DNA from: Myxococcales bacterium
GTDB lineage: Bacteria > Myxococcota_A > Polyangia > Haliangiales > Haliangiaceae
Length of the DNA: 64,000 bases
Direction: 5' to 3'
Assembly: GCA_016707895.1 (NCBI GenBank)
Contig: JADJGV010000034.1
Coordinates: forward strand, 744,001 to 808,000
Part shown: positions 35,699 to 45,241 of the stretch, in pieces
How the letters are laid out: the number at the start of each line of letters is the position of its first letter
How positions within the stretch are numbered: position 1 is the stretch's first letter
Translations under genes and position numbers: made by a program
Notes under the pieces: model-generated
Told to the model about the DNA's origin: nothing
What the model saw: only the letters and a program-made list of their open reading frames with translations
Database searches by the model: none

Positions 35699-36862
35699 AT
35701 GCGGATCCACGCGACGCTGGCCCTGGCGGTGGTGGCGGCCGCCGCGTCGACGGTCGCGGCCGAGCCGGTGATCGAGCGGGTGGCGGTGGTCGGCCGGTCG
35801 TCGCCGGGCGCGCCGTGGACCGACGCCGCGACCGAGGCCCGGGTCGACGCTGGCGCCGAGCTGGCGGTGGTGGCCATCGCTCGCGACGGGCGCCGGCGGC
35901 TGGTGCTGGCCGATCCCGCGGTGGCGCCGCTGCGGCTCGGCGGGCGCGCGGTGCCGGCGCGCGATCGACTGGGGCTCGACGCGCTGGGCCCGATCGCGGT
36001 GCGGTGGTCGATCGTCGAGCCGCACGGGTTCCGCACCGGCGCCGCCGCCAACGGCGCGACCTCGCGCTTCTACAGCAACGTGTCGACCGAGCGCGGCGAC
36101 TTCGGGCGCTGGCTCGGCTACGACCGCATCGAGTACTTCGCCACCGAGGTCCGGCCGTGGACCGACGGCGTGACCGGCGCGCGGATCCCGGCCGAGGTCG
36201 TGAGCGGCGACCCCGACGCGATCCAGGTGGCTGGCGTCGGCACGGTCCGCTACCAGGCGTCGCTGCGGCTGCCGTCGGGCGCGGTCGTGGCCAGCCCGGG
36301 CGCCGAGGCGGTCGACGCGTTCGGGCTGCTGCCGTCGGTCCACCGGGTGTCGCTGCGCACCGGCGACGACTTCGTGGGCTGGCTGTCGGCGTACCTGCTG
36401 GTGCCCGAGGTGTTCGGCTCGGCGGGCGGCGGCAAGAACCACCAGACCGAGCGCTTCACTGGCGCCGACTGCGCCGACGTGATGGTGGGCGCGGCCCGGC
36501 GCGGCGGCGCCCGCCTCGCGTACACCAGCGTCGCCGGCCTGCCCAAGGTCGCCCGCACGATCGCCGCGGCGACGACGCTCGACGACGTCGGCCGCCCGGC
36601 GCGGCCGATCACCGGCGTCGCCCTGGGCGATCTGATCCGCATCGACTACGGCGGCACGCTCGTCGGTCACACCCCGCGCGGCTGGGATCACGTCGCGGCG
36701 CTGTGGGAGGATCGCAGCGATCCAGCCGGCCCCAGCGGCGGCGGCCCCGACGGCCAGCTCGACGGCTTCGACCTGGTGATCCACATGGGCCACCCGCGCC
36801 TGGTGATCGAGCCGCTCGCCGCGCAAGCGCCGGCCACCGTCGACGTGCTGCGCTGGCGGTGA
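35699..36862 (+). CDS. Exported Cys/His hydrolase-like protein
   Basis: A 387-aa protein with signal peptide MRIHATLALAVVAAAASTVAAE. The N-terminal half is beta-rich. The C-terminal half carries FTGADCADVMVGAARRGG with Cys258, AYTSVAGLPKVART, and a GDLIRIDYGG... GWDHVAALWED segment with His331, then DLVIHMGHPRLVIEPL. A Cys near a helix start and a His in a GDL...H strand is the layout of NlpC/P60 and related papain-like amidases, so it may cut peptidoglycan or amide bonds in the envelope. The exact family is not recognised. An in-frame ATG at 35645 would give an unlikely 18-residue extension before the signal peptide. Confidence 0.72.
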   Translation: MRIHATLALAVVAAAASTVAAEPVIERVAVVGRSSPGAPWTDAATEARVDAGAELAVVAIARDGRRRLVLADPAVAPLRLGGRAVPARDRLGLDALGPIAVRWSIVEPHGFRTGAAANGATSRFYSNVSTERGDFGRWLGYDRIEYFATEVRPWTDGVTGARIPAEVVSGDPDAIQVAGVGTVRYQASLRLPSGAVVASPGAEAVDAFGLLPSVHRVSLRTGDDFVGWLSAYLLVPEVFGSAGGGKNHQTERFTGADCADVMVGAARRGGARLAYTSVAGLPKVARTIAAATTLDDVGRPARPITGVALGDLIRIDYGGTLVGHTPRGWDHVAALWEDRSDPAGPSGGGPDGQLDGFDLVIHMGHPRLVIEPLAAQAPATVDVLRWR

Positions 36863-36884
36863 TCACGACCGGCGCGTCTCGGCG

Positions 36885-36904
36885 CTGTGCACGGCGTTGC
36901 ACAA
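36885..36904. promoter_or_regulatory. Palindromic upstream site CTGTGC...GCACAA
   Basis: CTGTGCACGGCGTTGCACAA, an inverted repeat TGTGC/GCACA, lies about 50 bp before the -12 box of the lipoprotein gene at 36971. A close match lies at 39563-39581 upstream of the lipoprotein gene at 39658, followed by the same CCGGG. It is a candidate activator-binding site. Confidence 0.45.
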
Positions 36905-36942
36905 CACCGGGCGGGGGCGCGAGGGATTCCGAGCGGATGCCA

Positions 36943-36958
36943 GGGCACGCGGCTTGCT
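36943..36958 (+). promoter_or_regulatory. Sigma-54-type promoter, leaderless spacing (lipoprotein 36971)
   Basis: GGGCAC-GCGGC-TTGCT with GG-N10-GC, ending 12 nt before the ATG. The region from GGATGCCAGGGCAC to TTGCT closely matches that at 39621-39644. Confidence 0.6.
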
Positions 36959-36970
36959 GATGGTCCGCGC

Positions 36971-37309
36971 ATGCCTGGAATCAACCTATCCCACGCGATC
37001 CTGGGTGTCCTGCTCATCGCCGGTTGTGGCAAGGCCGAGACCGGCGACGCGTGCGCCACCGCCGACGACTGCGACGACGAACGGTGCATCACCGGCGGCA
37101 GCTTCCCCGGCGGGACGTGCACGCCGGCGTGCGCCACCAACGCCGATTGCCCCCAAGGCTTCAGCTGCATCTCGCGCAGCTCCGGGATGTGCCTGCGTGA
37201 CTGCACGGCGACGCAAGCGTGTCAGGACGAGCGCGGCGCCGCGTGGCAATGCCGGCTCGAGTCGCTCCAGGAGGGCGGTGGCAACCAGATGGTGTGCATC
37301 GGCGCGTGA
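36971..37309 (+). CDS. Cysteine-rich small lipoprotein
   Basis: A 112-aa lipoprotein (MPGINLSHAILGVLLIAGC). The mature part has CATADDCDDERCITGG, GGTCTPACATNADCPQGFSC and MCLRDCTATQAC: a dozen Cys in the Dickkopf/EB-like C-x6-C pattern common in myxobacterial surface lipoproteins, surely disulfide-bonded outside the cell. Function is unknown. The start is fixed by the sigma-54-type promoter 12 nt upstream; earlier in-frame ATGs are disregarded. Confidence 0.8.
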   Translation: MPGINLSHAILGVLLIAGCGKAETGDACATADDCDDERCITGGSFPGGTCTPACATNADCPQGFSCISRSSGMCLRDCTATQACQDERGAAWQCRLESLQEGGGNQMVCIGA

Positions 37310-37329
37310 GCGTGCGCCGGGGGCCGTGA

Positions 37330-39072
37330 TCACCACGCGGCGGTCAGCGTCAGCCGGCCGCTGCGGGCCCGCGGATCGTCGAGGTCGAACAGCTCGAGGG
37401 CGCCGCGCAGCTGGCCGTGGGCCCCGCCGATCGCGCGCGCCCACTGCGCCGCGGCGCCCCAGCCGCGGCCGGCGCGATCGAGCCGCCCGATCGCGGCCAC
37501 GCCGAGGGTGCGGGCGCCGCGGGTGAACGCGTAGCTGGCGCGCGCGGTCGCCGCGCCCTCGAGCGTCGAGCCGGCGACCTCGCCGGCGAACCCGCCGCCC
37601 GGCAGCCAGCGCAGCGCGCCGTCGACGCCGCGCTCGGTCGCGGCCCCGGCGCTCGTCGCGCGCCGCCCGCGCAGCGCGACCTCGAGCTGCACGTCGTCGC
37701 CGAGCGCGCCGCCGGCGCCGACGGCGGCGCGATCGAACCCCGGCGCCGCCGCGTCGCGCCACCCGCCCAGCCGCCTCTCGTCGAGGGGCGCCACCCGCTC
37801 GGCCGCCGCGTAGACCGTCAGGCCGTCGGCGCGCGCCGGCGCCCAGGTCGCCACCAGCCGCGGCAGCACCGCGTCGGCGCGGGCGGTCCCGAGCTCGCGG
37901 CGATCCCAGCGGACCGCGGCGGCGATCCGCCAGCTCGCCGTGGGCTGCCAGGTGTCGTCGAGGTACGCCCGCAGGTCGCCGTGCTCGGCGGCGTCGGCGC
38001 GGCCCATGCCGACCTCGCCGCCGACGCGGGTGACGTGGCTCCCGAGCCCGCGCCAGCCGCGGGTCGCGGCCAGCCGACCGGCGACGCGATCGACCGCCGC
38101 CGCCGGCGCCGCGCTGGCGCGGCCGGCCGCCGCCCCGGCCGGCGGCGTCAACGTCTCGCCGGTGATGCCGAACGCGATCGTGCGGCGCCCCTCGTCGGCG
38201 CGCAGCACCAGCTGGGCGTCGCCCCACAGATCGCGGCCGCCGTCGCCGAGCCAGGCGCCGAGCAGGCTCACCTGGCCTTCGCCGGCGGTCTCGTCGGCGC
38301 CGCTCATGGTCGCCATCAGCTGCGCCTGGTGCTGGCCCTGCCGGCCGTCGGCGGCGCCGGTGCGGGTCAGCGCCACGCCGGTCGACCACCACGCGTGATC
38401 GCGCTCGATCGGCGCCGCGTGCAGCGCGACGAACCGCGCGTCGGGGCCGAGCTCGAGGCCGACCAGGCCGGCCAGCCGCGGCGGCCGGGCCACCAGCGTC
38501 GCGTCCAGCGTGCCGCCGCTGGCGCCGGGCAGCGCGGCGTCGGCCGGCCCGGTGAGCACCGCGAGCTGGTTGACGAACTCGCCGGCGATCGCCGGGGCGC
38601 CGGGCAGTCGCAGCGCGCCGGCGATCGTCGTCGCCGTGGTCGCCGGCCGCGCGCGCGGATCGAGCCCGGCCAGCCCGAGGTGATCGCGGCGCGCGAGCAG
38701 CGGCGCGGTCGCGGTCCACGCCGGCACCGGCGCGGGTGGGGGCGGGGCGTCGTCGTCCTCCACCCACGGCGACGGCAGCCGCTGGTTGACCGTGGCCGCG
38801 CGCTCGTCGGTGACGAGGATCCCGCGGCGCTCGACGACGACCTCGTCGAGGTAGTACGTCAGCAGGTAGTCGCCGGGGGGGACGTCGAGCGCGTAGGTGC
38901 CATCGTCGGCGGTGATCGCCGTCCGCTGGAGCGCACCGCTGCTGGCCACGACGGTGACCCCGGCCGCCGGCGCCCGGGCGATGTCGGTGACCTGGCCGTC
39001 GATCGTGCCGGCGTGGGCGGCGCCGATCTCGAGACACGCGAGTCCGAACGCCAGCGTCGCGATGAGCTTCAT
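37330..39072 (-). CDS. Outer-membrane beta-barrel protein with N-terminal carboxypeptidase-regulatory-like domain
   Basis: A 580-aa exported protein (signal MKLIATLAFGLACLEIGAAHA). Residues 22-95 form a CarboxypepD_reg/TonB-receptor N-terminal beta domain (GTIDGQVTDIARAPAAGVTV, DDGTYALDVPPGDYLLTY). The rest alternates short amphipathic strands and turns and ends in an aromatic residue (RSGRLTLTAAW), typical of a beta-barrel inserted by the BAM complex. A recognisable TonB box or a full plug is not evident and it is shorter than usual TonB receptors, so it may be a plugless or specialised receptor. No obvious promoter box. Confidence 0.7.
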   Translation of the reverse strand: MKLIATLAFGLACLEIGAAHAGTIDGQVTDIARAPAAGVTVVASSGALQRTAITADDGTYALDVPPGDYLLTYYLDEVVVERRGILVTDERAATVNQRLPSPWVEDDDAPPPPAPVPAWTATAPLLARRDHLGLAGLDPRARPATTATTIAGALRLPGAPAIAGEFVNQLAVLTGPADAALPGASGGTLDATLVARPPRLAGLVGLELGPDARFVALHAAPIERDHAWWSTGVALTRTGAADGRQGQHQAQLMATMSGADETAGEGQVSLLGAWLGDGGRDLWGDAQLVLRADEGRRTIAFGITGETLTPPAGAAAGRASAAPAAAVDRVAGRLAATRGWRGLGSHVTRVGGEVGMGRADAAEHGDLRAYLDDTWQPTASWRIAAAVRWDRRELGTARADAVLPRLVATWAPARADGLTVYAAAERVAPLDERRLGGWRDAAAPGFDRAAVGAGGALGDDVQLEVALRGRRATSAGAATERGVDGALRWLPGGGFAGEVAGSTLEGAATARASYAFTRGARTLGVAAIGRLDRAGRGWGAAAQWARAIGGAHGQLRGALELFDLDDPRARSGRLTLTAAW

Positions 39073-39166
39073 CTCGCGACCCACGCGCCGGCGCGCGCGC
39101 CGATCTCGCGGCCGCGCTCACAGCCGCTCGCGCGCTGCGATCGCGCCGCGGCGGCCTGCGACAGCG

Positions 39167-39502
39167 CTACGGGACGCCGGGGAACGCGTCGACCGCGCGG
39201 ATCGTGATGTCGGGGAACGCGTCGACGTACTGGATCGTGAAGTCGGGGAACGCGTCGACCCGCTGCCAGCGGCCGCAGCTGTCGGGGAACGCGTCGACCC
39301 ACTTCACCCGCAGATCCTCGAACGCGTCGACCCGCTTGACCCGCAGGTCGGGGAACGCGTCGACCACCTTCACCCGGCCCGCCAGCTTCTTGCCGTGGGC
39401 CGTGCAGTCGGCGCCGACCTGTGCCGCCGGCTCGGGGCTCGCCGTCGCCACCACCGCCGCGCCGAGCCACACGAGAGGCACACACGCCAGGAAGCGCCGC
39501 AT
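39167..39502 (-). CDS. VDAFPD-repeat secreted protein, likely 7(1) septoil-knot family
   Basis: A 111-aa exported protein: signal peptide ending about VVATAS, then DCTAHGKKLAGRVKVVDAFP and six near-copies of VDAFPD spaced about 11 residues (GRVKVVDAFPDL, VKRVDAFED, VKWVDAFPDSCG, RWQRVDAFPDF, IQYVDAFPDI, IRAVDAFPG). The pattern, including the CGRWQ step and terminal FPG, agrees with what I remember of the 7(1) septoil-knot family, tiny proteins whose chain forms a seven-crossing knot. Two Cys (start and CGRW) may form a disulfide. Biochemical role is unknown. Naming rests on memory of the repeat pattern; the repeat itself is plain. Confidence 0.75.
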   Translation of the reverse strand: MRRFLACVPLVWLGAAVVATASPEPAAQVGADCTAHGKKLAGRVKVVDAFPDLRVKRVDAFEDLRVKWVDAFPDSCGRWQRVDAFPDFTIQYVDAFPDITIRAVDAFPGVP

Positions 39503-39562
39503 GGACCGGTGCTACCGCGTCGCCGATGGCCTCGCAAGCGACCACCGACGCCCACATCCGCG

Positions 39563-39581
39563 CTGTGTGCGCCTTGCACAA
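39563..39581. promoter_or_regulatory. Palindromic upstream site CTGTGTGC...GCACAA
   Basis: CTGTGTGCGCCTTGCACAA followed by AGCCGGGG, the second copy of the site at 36885-36904, here about 60 bp before the -12 box (one helical turn further). It lies between the divergent VDAFPD-repeat gene and the lipoprotein at 39658, and could serve either. Confidence 0.45.
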
Positions 39582-39628
39582 AGCCGGGGCAGGGACAGCA
39601 GACGTCCAACGATCTCAAACGGATGGCG

Positions 39629-39644
39629 GGGCACACCGGTTGCT
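39629..39644 (+). promoter_or_regulatory. Sigma-54-type promoter, leaderless spacing (lipoprotein 39658)
   Basis: GGGCAC-ACCGG-TTGCT, GG at 39630-39631 and GC at 39642-39643. It ends 13 nt before the ATG. Confidence 0.6.
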
Positions 39645-39657
39645 TTGGAACCCGGCC

Positions 39658-40371
39658 ATGCGCTTCGTCCAACCTGTCCTCGCGTACATGATCCTCGGCG
39701 GTTCCGTCATGGCCTGCGGCGGTGGCGGCGTCCTCGATCCCGGCGCCGGCGACGATCCGGGCACCGGCTCGCTGACGCTGCAGGTCGACGCCGACGTCAA
39801 CGCGCGGCCGATCGTGGCCAACGCGCAGAGCGAGGAGTCGTTCACCACCGAGTTCCACGTCCGCGTGCAGAAGGGCGCGGCCGACGTCACCACCGGCACC
39901 GTCACCGTGCGGTCGCGGGGCGGCGACGTCGCGCTGATCTATGGCGCCGACAACCGCTGGCACGGCGCCCAGGCCGGGTACTGGGAGGTCTACGAGCTGG
40001 CGGTCGAGTCGGGCACCGACTTCGTCGACGGCGTCCGCGTCGACGGCCCGGCGCTGCACTACTTCAGCGCGCCGCTGCCCGGCGCCACGCTCGACTCGCT
40101 GGTCGCGCAGGCCATCACGTGGAAGCGCGGCGAGGCCGCCGACCAGACCACCCTCGACACCGACAAGATCGACGAGCTCGCCATCCCCGACACCGGCACG
40201 TTCTCGCTGCCCGCGGGCAGCCTGAAGAACAAGGCCGACGGCGTCGAGCAGGAGCGCATCCGCATCGACCGCTTCAGCACGGTGATCCCGACCGGCGCGG
40301 TCGCCGGCTCGCAGATGCGCGTCGAGGTGCGCAACGAGATCGAGGTCCTGGTCCAGGCCACCGGCCTGTGA
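39658..40371 (+). CDS. Secreted lipoprotein, beta-sandwich-like
   Basis: A 237-aa lipoprotein (MRFVQPVLAYMILGGSVMAC, then GGGG and an Asp/Gly linker). The mature domain is beta-rich (SLTLQVDADVNARPIVANAQ, FHVRVQKGAADVTTGTVTV, DVALIYGADNRWHGAQAGYW) and may be one or two Ig-like sandwiches. No catalytic motif is seen. The paired upstream site and sigma-54-type promoter are shared in pattern with the lipoprotein at 36971, so the two are probably co-regulated. Confidence 0.8.
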   Translation: MRFVQPVLAYMILGGSVMACGGGGVLDPGAGDDPGTGSLTLQVDADVNARPIVANAQSEESFTTEFHVRVQKGAADVTTGTVTVRSRGGDVALIYGADNRWHGAQAGYWEVYELAVESGTDFVDGVRVDGPALHYFSAPLPGATLDSLVAQAITWKRGEAADQTTLDTDKIDELAIPDTGTFSLPAGSLKNKADGVEQERIRIDRFSTVIPTGAVAGSQMRVEVRNEIEVLVQATGL

Positions 40372-40449
40372 TCGGCACGCGCGATCGAGGGTGAGCGATC
40401 GTCACCCGGGCGCTGGCGTCGCGATGGCGCGCGTGTAGTATCCGCCGCC

Positions 40450-41823
<1,374 letters not shown>

Positions 41824-41857
41824 GCGGCGCCGTGACGCCGGCGCGCGCGCCGGGCGT

Positions 41858-43408
41858 TCACTGGTAGCGACCGACCCACAGCGTGCGGCGCGTCGTCATC
41901 GCGGGGAGGCCGTCGGTCATCATCCACATGACCACGGCGCTGCCGTCGGGGGCGACGGCGACGTGGGGCTCGCTCGCGCTGACGCCGTCGTCGACCTCGA
42001 CCAGCTCGGCCGCCTGCCATCCGCTCGCCGGCACGAAGCGGCGGGCGTACACGTCGCCGCGGTCGGCGGCCCCGTGCAGCCAGGCGACGTGGACCGCGCC
42101 GGCGGCGTCGACGCCGAGCGACGGGCTGGGGGCGTAGACGCCGGCCAGCGCGATGACCTGGGCGGCGCCCCAGCCGGCCCCCGGCGCGTAGCGGCTGGCG
42201 CGCACGGCGTAGGCGCTGCCATCGTCGACCGCCCAGGCCGCGGTGATCGCGCCGAGGCCGTCGGCGGCCATCACCGGGTCGGTCGGCGACGTGGCGCTGA
42301 TCGCGAGCGCCGTCGACGGTGTCCAGGCGCCGCCGGCGAAGCGGCTGGCGCGCAGCTCGCGCTGGGTCGACGGCAGGTTCGACGTCCAGATGGCGTGCAC
42401 CACGCCGACGCCATCGACCGCCAGGCTGACGCCGTGGCCTCCGTCGCCCCCCGGCACCGCGACCCGCGCGCCCCAGGCGCCGGTCGCCGCGCGTCGCGCC
42501 GACCACACGGCGATGTGGCCCTCGTAGCCCTGCCACCACGCGACCGTCGCGGCGCCGTCGCCGTCGACCACCACCCGCGGGAAGTACGCGTGGTGGTAGA
42601 TCACCGGCGGCACCTGCGTGGCGTCGACGTGCGAGTCGTCGTGCTCGAGCAAGGCCGGCGCCTCCCAGGTGCCGTCGGCGCGCTGGCGGCGCGCCCAGAC
42701 GTTGGCGATGTTCGCCGCGCCCTGGGTCCACGCCACCACCGCCGCGCCGGCGTCGTCGACGGCGACCGCGGGATCGCCGGTGAAGGTCGCGTCGGCGCCC
42801 TGGAGCTCGACCATCGCGCCCCAGCCGCCGGCCGGCGTGTAGCGCGCCGCGCGGATCGCCGCGACGCCGTCGACGGTGGTCCGGGCCTGCCACACGATCA
42901 CCACGTGCCCGCCGGCGCTCGCCGCCAAGAGCGGCGCGCGCCCGTCGTAGCCGTCGGCCAGCACCACCGGCGGCGCCCAGCCCGCGGCCGGCGTGAAGCG
43001 CCCGCCCCACAGCTCGACGTAGCCGACGCCCGGCACCTGGCGGCGCCACGCGGCGGTGATCACGCCGTCGGCGCCGCGGACGATCGCCATCCCGTCGCTG
43101 GCCCACGCCTGATCGCCGGTGAGCCCGGTGGCGGCCGGCGCCGACGTCCAGGCGCGCACCACCGACGTCGCGTCGGGCGGCACGGGCGCGGCGTCGGGCG
43201 CGGTCGCGTCGGGCGGCACGGTCGCGTCGGCGGGCGGGCTGCTGTCGGGCGCGGTCGCGTCGGCGGGCGGGCTGCTGTCGGGCGCGGTCGCGTCGGCGGG
43301 CGGGCTGCTGTCGGGCGCGGTCGCGTCGGCGGGCGGGCTGCCGTCGGGGCCGCCGCCGCCGCCGCCACAAGCGACGACGCCCACCACGACCAGCGGCGCG
43401 AGGTTCAT
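41858..43408 (-). CDS. Large beta-propeller-like lipoprotein with tandem linker repeats
   Basis: A 516-aa lipoprotein (MNLAPLVVVGVVAC) with a linker of four 11-residue SPPADATAPDS repeats (33-bp DNA repeats, about 43195-43345). About eight repeats of a blade-like pattern follow: GVITAAWRR, GHVVIVWQA, GAAVVAWTQ, GAATVAWWQ, GVVHAIWTS, GAITAAWAV, GAVHVAWLH, GSAVVMWMM, each preceded by an Asp-rich turn such as AVDDAG or VDGDG. This suggests an eight-bladed propeller displayed on the cell surface for binding. Its promoter is sigma-54-type and divergent from that of the next gene. Confidence 0.78.
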   Translation of the reverse strand: MNLAPLVVVGVVACGGGGGGPDGSPPADATAPDSSPPADATAPDSSPPADATAPDSSPPADATVPPDATAPDAAPVPPDATSVVRAWTSAPAATGLTGDQAWASDGMAIVRGADGVITAAWRRQVPGVGYVELWGGRFTPAAGWAPPVVLADGYDGRAPLLAASAGGHVVIVWQARTTVDGVAAIRAARYTPAGGWGAMVELQGADATFTGDPAVAVDDAGAAVVAWTQGAANIANVWARRQRADGTWEAPALLEHDDSHVDATQVPPVIYHHAYFPRVVVDGDGAATVAWWQGYEGHIAVWSARRAATGAWGARVAVPGGDGGHGVSLAVDGVGVVHAIWTSNLPSTQRELRASRFAGGAWTPSTALAISATSPTDPVMAADGLGAITAAWAVDDGSAYAVRASRYAPGAGWGAAQVIALAGVYAPSPSLGVDAAGAVHVAWLHGAADRGDVYARRFVPASGWQAAELVEVDDGVSASEPHVAVAPDGSAVVMWMMTDGLPAMTTRRTLWVGRYQ

Positions 43409-43420
43409 GTGCGGTGCCGG

Positions 43421-43435
43421 TGCAGCGGCCGTGCC
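43421..43435 (-). promoter_or_regulatory. Sigma-54-type promoter, leaderless spacing (propeller lipoprotein)
   Basis: Minus strand GGCACG-GCCG-CTGCA, GG-N10-GC, ending 12 nt before the ATG at 43408. Nearly identical to the site at 13615. Confidence 0.5.
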
Positions 43436-43472
43436 GTCCGTCTGGTCGATCAGCGCGGGCCGGCCTCGCTGG

Positions 43473-43488
43473 CGGTCCGCGCCTTGCA
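43473..43488 (+). promoter_or_regulatory. Sigma-54-type promoter, leaderless spacing (Cys-rich small protein)
   Basis: CGGTCC-GCGCC-TTGCA, GG at 43474-43475 and GC at 43486-43487, ending 12 nt before the ATG at 43501. It is divergent from, and 37 bp away from, the site serving the propeller lipoprotein. Confidence 0.5.
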
Positions 43489-43500
43489 CTGACCGCGTGC

Positions 43501-43779
43501 ATGAAGTGCGAGACCTGCGGCAACGACTACGACAAGGCGTTCGAGATCACGCTCGGCGACGGCACGCGCCATGTCTTCGACTGCTTCGCCTGTGCCATCC
43601 ACGCCCTGGCGCCGAGCTGCGCCCACTGCGGCGTGAAGATCATCGGCCACGGGGTCGAGGCGCCCGGCACGTTCTACTGCTGCGCCCACTGCGCCCGGCA
43701 CCACGGCCACGACCAGCTCAAGGATCGGGTCGAGACCGGCAACGACGGCCGCACGCCGACCGCCGTGTTCAGCCACTGA
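43501..43779 (+). CDS. Small zinc-ribbon-type metal-binding protein
   Basis: A 92-aa cytoplasmic protein. MKCETCGNDYDKAF gives a first CxxC, DCFACAIHALAP a second, SCAHCGVKIIGHG a third and YCCAHCARHHGHD a fourth, with several His, enough for two zinc sites. I recall near-identical small proteins across many bacteria (MKCExCGNxYDKxF... FECAIHALAP... GHGVEA), annotated only as hypothetical or prokaryotic-metallothionein-like. No signal peptide. The start is fixed by the promoter box ending 12 nt upstream. The second half of a usual pair, FDSFECA, reads FDCFACA here, adding one Cys. Confidence 0.85.
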   Translation: MKCETCGNDYDKAFEITLGDGTRHVFDCFACAIHALAPSCAHCGVKIIGHGVEAPGTFYCCAHCARHHGHDQLKDRVETGNDGRTPTAVFSH

Positions 43780-43840
43780 CGCGACGGCGCGCGTGCGCCT
43801 GCGCCCGGCGTGACGGCGCGGCACGGTCGGCCCGTCACCG

Positions 43841-45241
43841 TCAGCCCCGCGCCGTCGGCGCCGCCACCGCCTCGACCTCGCGGCGCCAGGCGCGCAGGAG
43901 GTCGGCGGCGTCGCAGCGGCCGACCGTGGCGACGGTGGCGATCGCGTCGGCGCCGGCGCGGACCACGGTCACGACCGCGGCGCCGCGGCTGCGCGGGATC
44001 TGTGGCGGCGGGGCGGAGGCGGCGATCAGCGCTGGCCCGTCGGGCAGGCGCAGCATCGACAGGCAGGCGTCGCCGGCGAGGTGCTCGCTGGGGCCAGCGG
44101 TCAGCCGCGACGGACCGCCGGCCAGCGCCCGGCGCTTGATCGCCAGCGGCAGCGGCAGCCCGTGCAGGCCGGCCAGGAGGCGGGTGGCGATGCCGGCGCC
44201 GGCGGCCTCGCGGGCGATCGCGGCCCGGGCCCGGGCGGCGAACGCGTCCAGCGGCTCCGGCCGACCGTCCGAAAACCGGACCGATAGCAGCGCCGGCCGC
44301 ACCCGCCGGGCGAAGCGCGCGGGATCGTCGGCGGCGCCGGGCGCCACCGGCAGCTGCAGCGGCGGCGAGCGGCGCGCGCGGGGATCGCCGCGGCGGTGCA
44401 GCACGACGCCCAGCGCGTAGGCCCCGGCCACCGCGCCGACGGCCGGCGCCGGTCCCCAGCACAGCTCGAGCGGCTCGCCGGCCACGATCGCCAGCGGCGG
44501 AAGCGCGACGTCGGCGGCGTCGACCCGCAGCCCCGGCGGCGCGACCGCGGCGGCGATCGCCTGGGTCAGGAGCGCGTGGCCCCATCCGTCGACCACCAGG
44601 TGGCAGGTGGTGACCGCGGTGTACGGCCCCATGCGGGCGACGCCGAGCCACGGCCCGCCGGCGGCGGTCCACGCGCGGCGGTGGCCATGGCGGATCCGCG
44701 ACGGCGCGTCGTCGCCGAGCGCGACCACCACCTGCGGCGGCGGCCCGTCGAGCGTGAGCCGGGACGGCTGGCCGCGCAGCGTGCGGGCCAGCGCCCGCGC
44801 CAGATCGGCGTCGTGGGCCGGGCCGCGGTCGTCGAGCTGGCCGTGCCAGACCCGAGCGCCGATCGCGAAGCCGACCCGCCCCGGCTGCGCCAGCGGCGTG
44901 GTGTGGGCGCTTCCGCCGGCGCGCGCGATCGCCACCGCCAGCGGCTGGTCGGGCAGGGTGCCGTCGAGGTGCGCCACGGCGGCCCGGGCGGCGTGGGCGC
45001 TGGCCACCGCCCAGGCGATCCAGTCGGCGGCGTCGCGCGGCAGCGGCGTCGGCGCGGCCATGAACGTGTCGGTGCCGGGGTCGGCGTCGGACGCGAGGTA
45101 CGCGGTGGCGCCCCGGCCCCAGGGCTCGGCCATGGCCGCGGTGCCGAGCAGCGCCCACCACGCCGGGTCGCGGCGCCATCCGTCCGGCGCGAACTCGTCG
45201 ACCAGCGCGGCCAGCTCGCGGCCGCGGCGCAGCGCGCTCAC
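43841..45241 (-). CDS. WS/DGAT- or condensation-like acyltransferase
   Basis: A 466-aa protein of the CoA-dependent acyltransferase superfamily. The active-site motif HLVVDGWG (His214 to Gly219, HxxxDG) is in the expected mid-N-terminal place after TAVTTC, and the C-terminal half has the GDACLSMLRLPDGPALI channel-type strand. It lacks the double His of true WS/DGAT (HHxxxDG), so it may be a relative with another acceptor. GTG start overlaps the stop of the methyltransferase gene upstream (GTGA), so the pair forms an operon; a methylated lipid or secondary metabolite is a plausible product but not shown. Confidence 0.72.
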   Translation of the reverse strand: MSALRRGRELAALVDEFAPDGWRRDPAWWALLGTAAMAEPWGRGATAYLASDADPGTDTFMAAPTPLPRDAADWIAWAVASAHAARAAVAHLDGTLPDQPLAVAIARAGGSAHTTPLAQPGRVGFAIGARVWHGQLDDRGPAHDADLARALARTLRGQPSRLTLDGPPPQVVVALGDDAPSRIRHGHRRAWTAAGGPWLGVARMGPYTAVTTCHLVVDGWGHALLTQAIAAAVAPPGLRVDAADVALPPLAIVAGEPLELCWGPAPAVGAVAGAYALGVVLHRRGDPRARRSPPLQLPVAPGAADDPARFARRVRPALLSVRFSDGRPEPLDAFAARARAAIAREAAGAGIATRLLAGLHGLPLPLAIKRRALAGGPSRLTAGPSEHLAGDACLSMLRLPDGPALIAASAPPPQIPRSRGAAVVTVVRAGADAIATVATVGRCDAADLLRAWRREVEAVAAPTARG

